64,000 nucleotides of DNA, taken from positions 7,000,800 to 7,064,799 of the forward strand of contig OY365810.1 in the NCBI GenBank assembly GCA_959347315.1, read 5' to 3'. This document shows positions 23,701 to 32,975 of the stretch, piece by piece (positions within the stretch are counted from its first letter, which is position 1; each line of letters begins with the position of its first letter). The position numbers and the translations under genes are program-made. This stretch comes from Bimastos eiseni (lineage: Eukaryota; Annelida; Clitellata; Crassiclitellata; Lumbricidae). The notes beneath the pieces were generated by a model. The model had not been told where the DNA came from and did no database searches. It saw only the letters and a program-made list of their open reading frames with translations.

Positions 23701-24862
23701 AGAAGCTACCCCATGTCTCCTGGAGGGTCAGTGATATCTAGAATGGCGGACAGGTCAGTAGACTTAATGTATCTCTTAAATGGGGGCATTTTTCGTGGGT
23801 GATCTCTTTCTGAAAGTGATCTTTCTAGACCACTAGACCACCATGATGCAAACATTATCCCATCCTGTCATGTATACAATGGATCATATTGCCACGGCGC
23901 TGTCTCGGTCAAGAACAGTAATTCTTGTATACAAAAACAAGCTATAGATCGTAAGCCTGTCAGTGAGCTCATAATCGCATTAGACTTTCTCTTCATAAGA
24001 AGATTTCACTGTTTAGTCTGAGACTGGACGAGAAAATTGTTTGACGAAGTTCATCCAACAGATTATGATTTATTTCAACGACCAGCAATGGAGGCTTTGT
24101 GCGTATGATGACTGCGCTATATAAATCACTAATATAAGCTCAGTTAAACCTCAAGAGGCAACAAATGTCTAATGATGAGTGTGTGGCCAATGTCTACCGT
24201 AGCCAAATGGTACGGCAAATGTGAATTAGTTAAATGCAGACAAATGTTTAAACGCATGATCACAGATTCATATAAAATTTACATAACTACAGTTCCTAAC
24301 GTATTCAAAATTATAGGCTCCTTAATATTCCTTTTCCCAACTGATTTAAATGTGCAGTTCTCAGGAGAAAATAAGTATGCAAATGACAATAAAATGATCG
24401 GATTGAGCCTATTAAAAATCCTTGATTTCTGATGATACTAACAGACCTCGTGTGTACTTGGGCTGCCTGTGATTCCTTCAGCTGTGTCTTGAGGTTCGAT
24501 ACGAGGTCCTCCAGATCAGCCTGCGACGGCGCAAGGGCCACTCCTCCCACGACCGTCCTCTTTGGCCGGTAGAATTCATCCCTCGCCCGTCTCGAGGGTC
24601 TTCCTGCCACCACGGGGTGCGGGTCGAAAGGAATCTCTTCTCCAGGAGCAACCGATGCAGGGGGCGCTCCGGTAGACGGTGGGGTTTCAGGTACCACTTC
24701 AGGGATGGATGCAAAGTCTCCTGGCTGGAGGGCAGGGTGCGTGTGACCGTCGTGGGTGGCAGAGGGCGCTGCTGAGGACAGTGGAGGGGTGACGATGTAT
24801 AGTATCCATGGCAACGACAGCAGCAGCATGCGTAGACGTGAGAAGACGGAATGCGCTACCAT
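9034..24862 (-). CDS. Secreted coiled-coil fibrinogen-related (FReD) protein, complete six-exon gene
   Basis: Exons in transcript order are 24447-24862, 13351-13769, 12204-12590, 11410-11875, 10577-10734 and 9034-9683. Together they make 2496 nt, or 831 residues plus a stop. All five junctions agree in phase (2,1,1,2,1) and the last creates the Asp of the Asp-Cys that opens the FReD. Domains: signal peptide about 1-32, Pro-rich linker with furin-like RPKR at 99-102, coiled-coil-rich segments about 115-610, FReD about 615-831. Several N-glycosylation sequons fit secretion. Known relatives with coiled coil plus FReD include angiopoietins and invertebrate FREPs/ficolin-like lectins, with roles in pattern recognition, clotting or matrix. 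Ligand and role here are not determinable. Intron 1 is 10.7 kb, while the remaining introns are 328-760 bp to about 0.9 kb. Confidence 0.92.
10190..10420. repeat. ACACATTACACAATT-type minisatellite in FReD intron 5
   Basis: About 230 bases of short units such as TTACACAA, TTACACAT and TTGCACAT. It lies between the last two coding exons of the FReD gene. Confidence 0.9.
10577..10734 (-). CDS. FReD gene exon 5: short helix preceding the FReD
   Basis: Acceptor TGTTTTGTTAATAG. The donor CACAG/GTTCCG departs from the usual GTRAGT, but its phase is the one needed to make Asp-Cys at the start of exon 6. The exon encodes [15 protein letters not shown] and a helix ending [10 protein letters not shown], 52 complete codons. 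It links the coiled coil to the FReD. Confidence 0.82.
11410..11875 (-). CDS. FReD gene exon 4: long coiled coil
   Basis: Acceptor TTTGTATTGAAG and donor GTGATG. It encodes about 155 residues of strongly helical sequence: [60 protein letters not shown]. It has several N-x-S/T sites. The exon ends after AG of an Arg codon that is completed by exon 5. The donor is weaker than average but is the only one that keeps the frame. Confidence 0.87.
11944..12190. repeat. Degenerate minisatellite filling FReD intron 3
   Basis: Units built on CTCTATCAGATTCAACT and TACCTCTATCTTTAC recur about six times and make up most of the 328-bp intron between exons 3 and 4. The overlapping plus-strand open frames are repeat artefacts. 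Confidence 0.8.
12204..12590 (-). CDS. FReD gene exon 3: acidic linker and coiled coil
   Basis: Acceptor TTTGACGTAG and donor GTAAAA. The exon opens with an acidic stretch ([15 protein letters not shown]), then a Ser/Thr-rich linker, then a helical segment ([20 protein letters not shown] and [19 protein letters not shown]). Sequons N-L-S and N-F-T are visible. An alternative donor (GTAACG) lies 18 nt earlier but gives phase 0, which does not fit the next exon, so the GTAAAA site was chosen. Confidence 0.85.
13351..13769 (-). CDS. FReD gene exon 2: coiled coil
   Basis: Acceptor TGATGTCTCTAG and donor GTAAGA frame this exon. It encodes about 140 residues rich in Glu, Gln and Leu with heptad spacing ([19 protein letters not shown], then [20 protein letters not shown]) and no stop. 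The first base completes an Arg codon with exon 1 and the last G joins exon 3. N-x-T/S sequons such as N-E-T are present. This is expected to oligomerise the protein. Confidence 0.88.
14868..14972 (-). repeat. Inverted-repeat element family, half copy 2
   Basis: On the minus strand it reads TAGTTTCGG, TAGCGTCGCCCTCCTC, then TTGGGACTGGCACTGTCAG, the same block order as the copy at 3390. Confidence 0.7.
16200..16549. repeat. 33-bp minisatellite with repeated AP-1-type sites
   Basis: Ten units with period 33. Each carries the palindrome-like ACTCATGACCCATGAGT and a poly-A stretch GTGAAAAATGACATACTG. TGACTCA, the AP-1/TRE consensus, is perfect at 16218, 16251, 16284, 16317, 16350, 16416, 16449, 16482 and 16515; the unit at 16383 has CGACTCA. 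Because 33 is divisible by three, a long minus-strand frame of 11-residue repeats stays open, which is not taken as coding. Confidence 0.95.
16946..17300 (+). pseudogene. LINE ORF2 C-terminal relic, frameshifted
   Basis: [13 protein letters not shown] in one frame, then [11 protein letters not shown] in another, an in-frame stop, and then [26 protein letters not shown] and F-P-F-Q-R-L-S-I. The order LI..GK, TWD.T..DT, [FV].PVAIET, LG.., FQRLS is typical of the C-terminal tail of a non-LTR retrotransposon pol. It has at least one frameshift and one stop, so it is dead. The fragment at 54605 is a relative. Confidence 0.7.
17360..17640. repeat. Dispersed repeat fragment (TATATAGCGCC... type)
   Basis: Begins near TTTATATAGCGCCCCTTGAG and includes AACAAGAACAGTTTTAAG and AAGTCCCTGGGGAACG, followed by a long ATT microsatellite. 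The phrase AAGTCCCTGGGGAACG recurs at 30431, so at least part of the element is dispersed. The class cannot be fixed from this fragment. Confidence 0.45.
20417..20925. repeat. TA/TG compound satellite
   Basis: About 500 bases made of TATATATG, TATATG and TATATATATG blocks arranged in recurring groups of roughly 30 bases. Six long open frames (Tyr-Ile-Tyr or Met-Tyr-Ile patterns) cross it and are artefacts. Confidence 0.95.
23334..23435. repeat. 51-bp tandem duplication
   Basis: GTCGATTCTAGGTCGATG...GAAGAAAT occurs twice head to tail with three or four differences. It lies just before the LINE relic at 23501. Confidence 0.75.
23501..23625 (+). pseudogene. LINE (CR1/Jockey-like) ORF2 C-terminal relic
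   Basis: [15 protein letters not shown] from 23501, a stop, then in another frame [11 protein letters not shown]. The pair A-x-x-x-W-N-x-L-P and SF..RLKTFLF closes ORF2 of CR1/Jockey-type LINEs. Broken by a stop and a frameshift. Confidence 0.65.
24447..24862 (-). CDS. FReD gene exon 1: start codon, signal peptide, furin-like site
   Basis: ATG at 24862-24860 sits in a good context (ATCACCATGG). The N-terminus has basic residues and then a hydrophobic core [12 protein letters not shown], with likely cleavage after the SSAAP region near residue 32. A Pro/Ala/Glu-rich linker follows, with RRAR (91-94) and RPKR (99-102), both fitting R-x-x-R proprotein-convertase sites. The exon then turns into a heptad-like region ([15 protein letters not shown]) before donor GTCTGT. 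A TATA-like TATAATAA lies at 24918-24925, which would give a 5' UTR near 30 nt, though a separate non-coding first exon cannot be excluded. Confidence 0.85.
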
Positions 24863-24917
24863 GGTGATCGTTACGAATCAACTGCACGACTGTTGCATCT
24901 AATTGAAATTCAAAACA

Positions 24918-24925
24918 TTATTATA
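24918..24925 (-). promoter_or_regulatory. TATA-like element upstream of the FReD start
   Basis: TATAATAA on the minus strand, 55-60 bases before the ATG. A start site 30 bases downstream would give a short 5' UTR. Only motif and spacing support it. Confidence 0.25.
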
Positions 24926-25458
24926 CAGACCGAGTGACAACAACTGATATCGTTTGCATTAGACCAAAACTGTCGACTGAGTCTATTATAGCTGTTAAAA
25001 TGCAGGTCCAACGAAAGCTATTGCACTCATTCATAGATACGATGAACGTTCCGTCTGCTGAACTTCCTTTAATAAATCCAACATCATTTGGGGCAATTGC
25101 AAATGTATACACTGCACTTTTCAGAGATACGCTAAGGTGTAACAGTCAATGCTTAAATGCACTCGTTCATACATATTCTTATGTGTCATCCTAAGAGGCG
25201 TTTTATAAAAATTCCTACAGGTGAAATAAAAACTAACAAGCAATACGTTTTAATTATTATAGTTATACACAAATGCCTTTGAACGAATTTTTCGTACATT
25301 TGTTATGATATATGCATACAGAAAATATGAGAAGTAAGTAGGTCCATATGCAAGCATGCATGCATGAACAAAGAGTTAATTTCAAGTTTACAAGTGCTGC
25401 TCTCTCTGTCTCTGTCTCTCTGTATCTCTGTCTCTCTCTTTCTCTGTCTCTCTGTATC

Positions 25459-25493
<35 letters not shown>

Positions 25494-27521
25494 TGTTTAG
25501 TGTGAAGATCTGTTTGGGATACGCTGCATCCCTGCTGCGCATGATGTACATTCGCTACACGAAACCTTGTCAGTCAGTCTGTTTGTCTGTCTATCTATCT
25601 ATCTGTCTGTCTTTCTGTCTGTCTGTTTGTCTATCTGTCTGTATGTCTGTATGGCTGTCTGTCTGTCTATCTGTGCCTCACAACGCTAGCATTCCACTAA
25701 ACACGGGACATGTGCTGACCTATGTCAGAGGTTACATTAACATAAGCAGAACCACATACCTCCACTTGCTTATAAGCACACATACACACACGCGTAAACA
25801 TAAAGGCCCTATATACATATATATATCGGTATATATATATAACACCTTCGAGATTTAGCTTCTGTATTATATATATATACAAATATATATATATATACAA
25901 ATATGTATATATATATATATGTTTATACACATAACAGCATAGACCTTTCTGCGTAGAATCACGCATGCTGTTATACAGACATAATTATTATTAGGTACAA
26001 TATACGTAGTGTAATATGTTCTTCTTATAGGAATTTAGGATATGGCGCACAGTGTTCAGATATACATGCATTTTGACATATGTATTACATGCGTGCATTT
26101 TGATGTAGGCGCATGCTACAAAATGCACATCATGTATGCATGTTTAATTGTATACAGCAATGTAGGGCTTTCCAAATCATGTATGTCAATGTGAACAAAT
26201 TTTAATACATCAATCTTTAGTTCACCAGACATTGATAGCACACACAATAATAAAAAAATTGAATGCAACAAAATATAAAGAACATGAACTCAATAACTTA
26301 TGGTCTGAAAAAATGCATTAGAATTTTGACAGCATCCTCGACGTTTGAAAGACATTTATGAAAAAATCATTTTGAAGTCTTTGTTGTGCGGTACGACATC
26401 AATGCTCAACAAGTGGCCCAAGAGTGTTATTAACAGCCTTAGTAGATGCATTATCTAGAAGGCAGTGGTCTAGGCCTTGCTTAACGTTGGGCTTGAGGCC
26501 AATCTGCGACTTACTAAGGTGCATGGATAAGCCTCTGTGTTTACACACATACGCTTAAACACCTACGCGCACAAATGCGCACATGCATATATATACATAC
26601 ATACATATATACACATATATATATATTTGTGTGTAGGTATGCGTGTCATTCTGTTTAAGGTGATCTGAGCCTCGCGCCAACCAATAATTAACACCTTTTC
26701 GTCGGTGGTTCCATACTCCAATGTTTACATCTGGTTCTCTGTATATATCTCCCCTACACACAGACACACACACACACACACACACATCTGCGCGCTGCTT
26801 GCATCTGTGTATGCGTATGTGTAGGTTTCTATTTGCTTGTTTGTCTCCTCGTCTCTGTATCTCTCCTTGTGTTTTTTCTCTTAACGTGACTCAGCCTCTG
26901 ATTACTCTGATTAAGTAGTCCTTCTTTGTCTCTCTCTGTATCTCTTTAAGGCACTCTGTCTCTTCTTCCCATCCGTCTACGTGTCACTTCTCAGCAACTA
27001 TTATCATCTGAAGTCCAAATCTTTTTCTCCTCGTTTTGTCTTTTGTCGTCCGATTCGTTGGACCTTTTCTTCTTTTCTTCTGCTTCTTCTTATATTTTTC
27101 GTTTTAATCTTTGTCTGTTTCTTCATTTTCTTCTTATTATTATTCTTCTTCTTCTTCTAAATGTACTTCTGCTCGATGAACTGTTTCGGAAGACATCCAA
27201 AACAGATAAAGATTGTCCTCACAGTTGAAGCCAATGGCATGTAATTCGCTCCGCATGTTGAGAACATTGAAACCATCCAGTGCGCAGAAAGCATACGCGT
27301 CCTCTTCACTTCGTCGGTGAAAAATTACATGTATTTTTAGGCTGTCGGTAGTTAGACAGTGATCCTCAAAAATCTCAGGATATGAATTCTGATATCCATA
27401 ATTAAGTCAATTATCTATAAACTTACATAGTAGTATCTTATTCCAGTTGTTTGCAAGGCGCCCTTGAAGCGGTATGGCAGCGTTACGGCGCCATATAAAT
27501 TGTCTTTATTATTATTATTAC

Positions 27522-27567
<46 letters not shown>

Positions 27568-28973
27568 TGAGAAAACGAGGTGAAATGAAAGAATAAATCT
27601 GAAAAATATGAAAAATCTTCATACAAGACTGAATTAGCTCAATGAAAAGCTGCATGCATTTAAATTTCGATCCACAAACAATGAAGCAATTGAAAGTTAT
27701 GAAATGCGACGGGTCTTCAACACACAAAAGACTGGATACAAGATATAAAACAATGAAGCAATTCGCCATCCAATAAATATATATTGTACTTTTTTATACG
27801 TCACAAGCATGATGATAAAATGATAGGAATTGTAGTGGCAAGAGCTGTGGAAGTAGCAGAATAGTAGTTCTTGCAATATTAGCATCCTTAGTATGCATTT
27901 ATTAATTTGTGCACCAAAATCTAATGGCCAAGCATCCCGTAATAATATAATAGGTGACTAGGTCCCACTAGATCGTTTGCTCATTGATGGCTCATCTACC
28001 TATGGCTAAAACTAAAATGAAGTCTTATAATGAATTCGTAATGACGATGCTGGGCTTAAGGAAGGCGAGGTGGACTTGCATCAGAATTCTGCAATAATAG
28101 GCATTCGAACTAATTTCCAAGACTGTAATCAAGTCACTAAGGACGCTTGCTCATCTAATTACCCGTCTTATTGACTTTCTGATATTTTCAACTGTCGTAC
28201 GCTGAACATTACAACAGATAAAGCAACTGATGCATTCTGCGTTTCTCAGCTGTTTCAAGGCACAGTATAGAAGATGATTATTGTTCGGTATAGATAATTA
28301 GATTTTAAAAATCTGCTACTCTGAACTCTTACTAGCATGTTCGATGCTTGTTATGATATTTATTATCATTATCATTATCGTTATTATTATCATTTATATT
28401 TATATTAATATTTTTATTTTTATTATTATTGTCATTATTATTATTAGAAATAATATTATTATCATCATCGTAATTGTTGTTGTTATTGCTGCCGCTGCTG
28501 CTATTTCGGTTGCTAGTGTCGATGTCTTTGTCGTCGTTATAGTTGCTATTATTTATTATTGTTATTATTATTATTAATAAAAATGTATTTATTCGCAAAC
28601 AATCAGACATGGACACAGACTCATTAGTTCATCATTGTTATACGCAAGAGTCAATCAGTCTCGAGTGTCACTATTATTCCAGTCTGAGCCTGAGGTGCCC
28701 ATAAGTGACAGAGTTTCCGACTTGGAAGGCGACGGACAGACGCTGAAGGAGATGACTGAACTCGCGCTGGTCGCCTGTTGCTGCTGTGATATTGCTATCT
28801 AATTCAGTGACGAGTTCCAATGACTCTGTGACGAGTCCCAAACATGCTGGATTTTTTGTTTTTTGTTTTTTTTTGTTTTTTAAAAAACCGCTACAATATC
28901 ACTGTGGAATATGAAAACTAACTATTGTAGAATACCAGAGAGGCGCGTAGTATCAGCGAAGTCACTGATAGGA

Positions 28974-29057
28974 GTAGTTTCATTTCAACGACGCCGCCAT
29001 TAGCGTCGTCCCCTCCTTCCTTCATCCAGACTCTGGACTGGCACTGCCAGAGTGCGA
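28974..29057 (+). repeat. Inverted-repeat element family, half copy 3
   Basis: TAGTTTCATTTCAACGACG, ATTAGCGTCGTCCCCTCC and GGACTGGCACTGCCAGAGTG in the same order as the other copies. Confidence 0.65.
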
Positions 29058-31454
29058 TCACCGATCAGGTTCCAAGTTCACCCATTCTAATGGGGAGTGA
29101 ATGCTGAAGCCAGAGGTCGTCCAATGGGTGGAGGTTGAGAACCCTGCCCAGGCCAGATCCCAGGGTTGCACGACATTGCTCGAGTCCCGGATGGTCCATA
29201 CAAGGCCAACGGCATATGCAGGTATGCATAATAGAGCAGCCTCTGAGCACTGAGCGAGTACTTCAACAGAATGAGAGCATCACGCATTGTAATGTTTAGT
29301 ACAGTTTCTCAAGCACCCGCTTTGCTCTGCCGTAAAACCCAAAAGGAGCAACTCCAGCAGTGGTCTGATCGAGGGAGTGCTCCAGACGGCGTGGCAATCA
29401 AGGAAATGGTCATTGTGAAGAGATATCTTCAAGTTTGGCATTTGTCAGTCTGTAAGTCTGTTTACATCGTGTGTTTATATCTCTACATAAATGTATATCA
29501 CCTTCTGTATATTTGTCAGTATATCTGACAGTTGTTTCTGTGCCTCTCTCCCTCTCTGCCCAAGTGTGTGCCTGCCTGTCCTCTTGTCTGCTAGCATTCT
29601 TGTGGCTACTTCTGACTCTGTTCACCAAACATTTGCCTTAAAATATGAATAGTCCGGCTGTCAAAATTTCGTGATGTAGGCCCTACTCCAGATCCTCCTT
29701 GATCCAAGCGTCGCTGGTATCCATCAAAAGCGACCTCCACAAAAGCATCGGTATAGGCTAAGTGATGACTTTGAACTGACCCTGTTGACTATTAGCGATC
29801 CTCTGCTTCGCCTGTTTTCATCGATTTGTGAGAGAGATGTTAAGAGACGTTGGCCCTGTATACCGTTACATTGCTGTGCTGTTCAATGCCTGGTACCACA
29901 GCCCACTTGACCAAGGGATGATAGGATGAATGTCATACAATCCCAAGGGAAGAATGTCACCCGACTCATCCCCACAGTACACGCTACATCTTCCCTTGAG
30001 AGGCAGAGAGGTCCTTTCAACGCTTGACCCAGAGCTTGGTGCCACAAAGAATCTTTGCACATAAGGATTCGATCAATGCACCGATTGCCACTTATTTCCC
30101 AGATCTAAATTTCGGGTTAGCTGGTTCCGTGCACGGAGACCTTGACCTTTAGGCTAGGCATCCATTCAAACGAACAGTGGTGGCTAAACATCCCACCAGA
30201 AGAATTCGTTAAAAACTGAGCAGGATTGAGGTCACTTAGTCGTAAAAACGTGTCTATTTATGTTTTAGGTTATACTGTTGATATAAACATACTGCGTTGC
30301 TGTTGTCTTTTCGTCTCCTGCTGTGTGGAGTCACTGACTCAAACGCATTGTGGCTTCAGGCGTTAGTCGAATTGTCTACCATTGACCTCGGAAGACAAGG
30401 TTTGACCACTTGGACAACTAATGATCTATAAGTCCCTGGGGAACGTAGTGTCTCAGAGCAAAAAGACAAGATGATGGTGACGATGACGATGATGATGATT
30501 ATTATTATTACCATTATTATTACTATTATTAGGCCTATTAATGTGGTTGTTCCTGATACTATCAAATTTATACGGACAATGCTTCGCCTCTTTTCGGATT
30601 ATACTTACCTCGAGGGAAAATAAATATAAAAACAATCATCATCGTAATTCAATAATAATATTTTTTCAGTGGGTTTCTGTGTTTGAAGCGTTATAAATAC
30701 TTGTCGATTGGTAAAAATAAGTTCATCATTTCTTTTGCTATTGCCCTTTAACTTTATTATTATTATCATCGTTACTATTATATTTTATTATCACTTTGTT
30801 AGTATTATTATTATTATTTCTGATTTTCGTTATTGTTGCTATTGCTATCCTAGATGTTTTTCTATAATCTGCAATCATTCTTATCTGTTAAAACTGATTG
30901 TTGTTCATCTTGTGTGAGTCTAAATCTTTGGGAACAAGATTTTGTCAAAATTAAAGAGAAAACGAAAAACGTCTGTTGCTCTTTTCTTGCATAGATTCCT
31001 TAAGTGAAGCCGACATGGAAGACGCCCTCCAGCGAGAGACTCCCACAGAGCAGAAAGCACAACGAGGCTGGGACGTAGTCTAATCGAGTGTACACAGGGC
31101 TCCATAGGCAACTCCATGGGTATGCGTTCATATGTCATCGATAAGAACTCGGTAATAAGACTGCGGCATTAGGAGGATTTAGATAACCCTTCACAGGTTC
31201 CCAGTCATGGGTGTAAGCTTTGTGTGGAAGGCGAGAGACAAGCAACCCTTATCTGCAGTAGGTCAAACGATTGGAAGAATAAATCCGGTCAAATATAATT
31301 ATATAAGTAAATAAGTAAAAGCTGGGAGAAGAGGAGTAATCTCTCAAGAGATTGGACCTCATGGGTGTTAAGTATTAGTGACTTTTTATATTGGTTGGGG
31401 CTCGCAAAGATAGTAGGCCTACTATGTTGAAATTACTGAATATTCATTTATCTT

Positions 31455-31515
31455 ATCCGAGATTTAAATCCTTCACCTTTGAGTAAACAGTCCAAAGCTC
31501 TAACCACATGACACT
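31455..31515 (-). repeat. tRNA-derived SINE head (degenerate)
   Basis: The minus strand reads TGTGGTTAGAGCTTTGGACTG and then GAAGGATTTAAATCTCGG, which resemble Pol III A and B boxes spaced as in a tRNA. The B box is mutated from GGTTCRANTCC, so this is a decayed copy, not a tRNA gene. Confidence 0.5.
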
Positions 31516-32465
31516 CATACAAGCACGCGTAAATACGTAGGCCTACACGAACATAAAAAACACATACATTCATACGTAAATACACACACACACACACGCA
31601 CGCATGCATACATACATGCACCAATACACTAATGCATAAATATATACATGTATACACATACATGCATCTAAAATGACATTAATGGACACATACATACGAA
31701 CATAACTGCACACAAAACCTCTAGTTTTCAATTCGGGAGCGCTGCTAAGGAGTACCCAAGACGGGCGCTACATGAATGCGAAATTAAGATCACGATGTAT
31801 ACATGCAAACATACAGTAGGCCTGTTGGTGCGCTTAATGGCTGTCATTATTGTAAGAGCATTGGATATTTCAATCCAAAACAGATCAAACACTCAGTTGC
31901 AGATAATAGTCAATAAGTGCCGTGCCAGAAACAAATGAGGATAATAATTATTAATTAATTATCTTTTTGTTATTTTCTCACTGACAAATTAACAGCTATG
32001 CACATAAAAAAATGATAGATGAGATAGATTCACTAACTGTTGTTGTACTACAATTTTTCGACTCGTTAAGTTTTCGAATGAATGTAAACATCAACAAACC
32101 TGTGTCAGTTCAGCTGAGTCGATGACACGATATAGTTGTTCTCCTGAGAATGTATTAAACTAATCCAGTTTGTAAAAACTTAAAACTTCCATAGCGCTAG
32201 ATAATGTTGTCTTGTTTGATTCGGGGTTAAATCTCCGCGCAGCCCCAATGTCTTCCTAAACCCCTAATTATGTCTTGGAATGTTCCGAGTGCATAGTACA
32301 GTAGCAGCAACTGCTTCCGCTGCAGTTGGAGTCTTAGTCCGAGCATCTCAATCCGCATCGTTGTGTGCCAGCGACTGAAGATTTAGACGCTCAACGTAAT
32401 AACAGTTCAGACCGAGTTATGCTCAACGCACGATGTATAGGGGCCAGATACATGGCAATTGGTCG

Positions 32466-32723
32466 ACTCTCTCTCTCTCTCGCTCTGTCTCTGTCTCTCT
32501 CTGTCTCTGTCTCTATCTCTCTCTGTCTCTCTATGTCTCTCTCTCTTTCTCTCTATCTTTCTCTCTGTCTCTCTCTCTGTCTCTCTGTCTCTCTCTGTCT
32601 CTCTCTGTCTCTATCTCTCTCTATCTCTCCATCTCCCTCTCTCTCTTTCTCTCTCTCTTTCTCTCTGTCTCTCTCTGTCTCTCTCTCTCTATCTCTCTCT
32701 GTCTCTCTATGTCTCTGTCTCTG

Positions 32724-32759
<36 letters not shown>

Positions 32760-32761
32760 CA

Positions 32762-32800
<39 letters not shown>

Positions 32801-32892
32801 GTCTCTCTCTGTCTCTCTATGTCTCTCTCTCTGCCTCTATCTCTCTACTCTCTCTGTCTCTCTCTGTCTCTGTTTCTCTGTCTTTGTCTCTA

Positions 32893-32929
<37 letters not shown>

Positions 32930-32975
32930 GTATGTCGGTCTCTGTATATATCTATCTGTCTCTGTCTCTCTCAAT
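32466..32975. repeat. TCTC/TCTG microsatellite
   Basis: About 510 bases of CTCT with scattered CTGT, CTAT and CTTT variants. Three plus-strand frames of about 180-210 codons stay open across it and are not genes. Confidence 0.97.

Larger units (their letters stand above)
13770..24446 (-). other. Intron 1 of the FReD gene (10.7 kb)
   Basis: No coding exon was recognised in it on either strand. It holds, in order, GACT/AATGA short repeats (14030-14190), an inverted-repeat element half copy, the 33-bp AP-1 minisatellite, ATT runs, a LINE relic (16946), a dispersed repeat (17360-17640), the TA/TG satellite (20417), a second LINE relic (23501) and a 51-bp tandem duplication (23334). The stretches 14990-16190, 17720-20400 and 21610-23330 showed nothing recognisable apart from simple-sequence runs. 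A large repeat-rich first intron often holds regulatory DNA, but that is not shown here. Confidence 0.7.
24926..32460. other. Gene-poor stretch, microsatellites and repeat relics
   Basis: No convincing exon was seen. Content includes CTGT/CTCT runs (25400-25500 and 25560-25675), TA runs (25815-25920), CA runs (26758-26786), an ATT run with a LINE/SINE-like tail GGCGCCATATAAATTG (27490-27565), ATT/GTT-rich DNA (28340-28580), an inverted-repeat element half copy (28974) and a tRNA-derived SINE head (31455). The remaining sequence shows only short frames without domain-like content. Confidence 0.6.
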
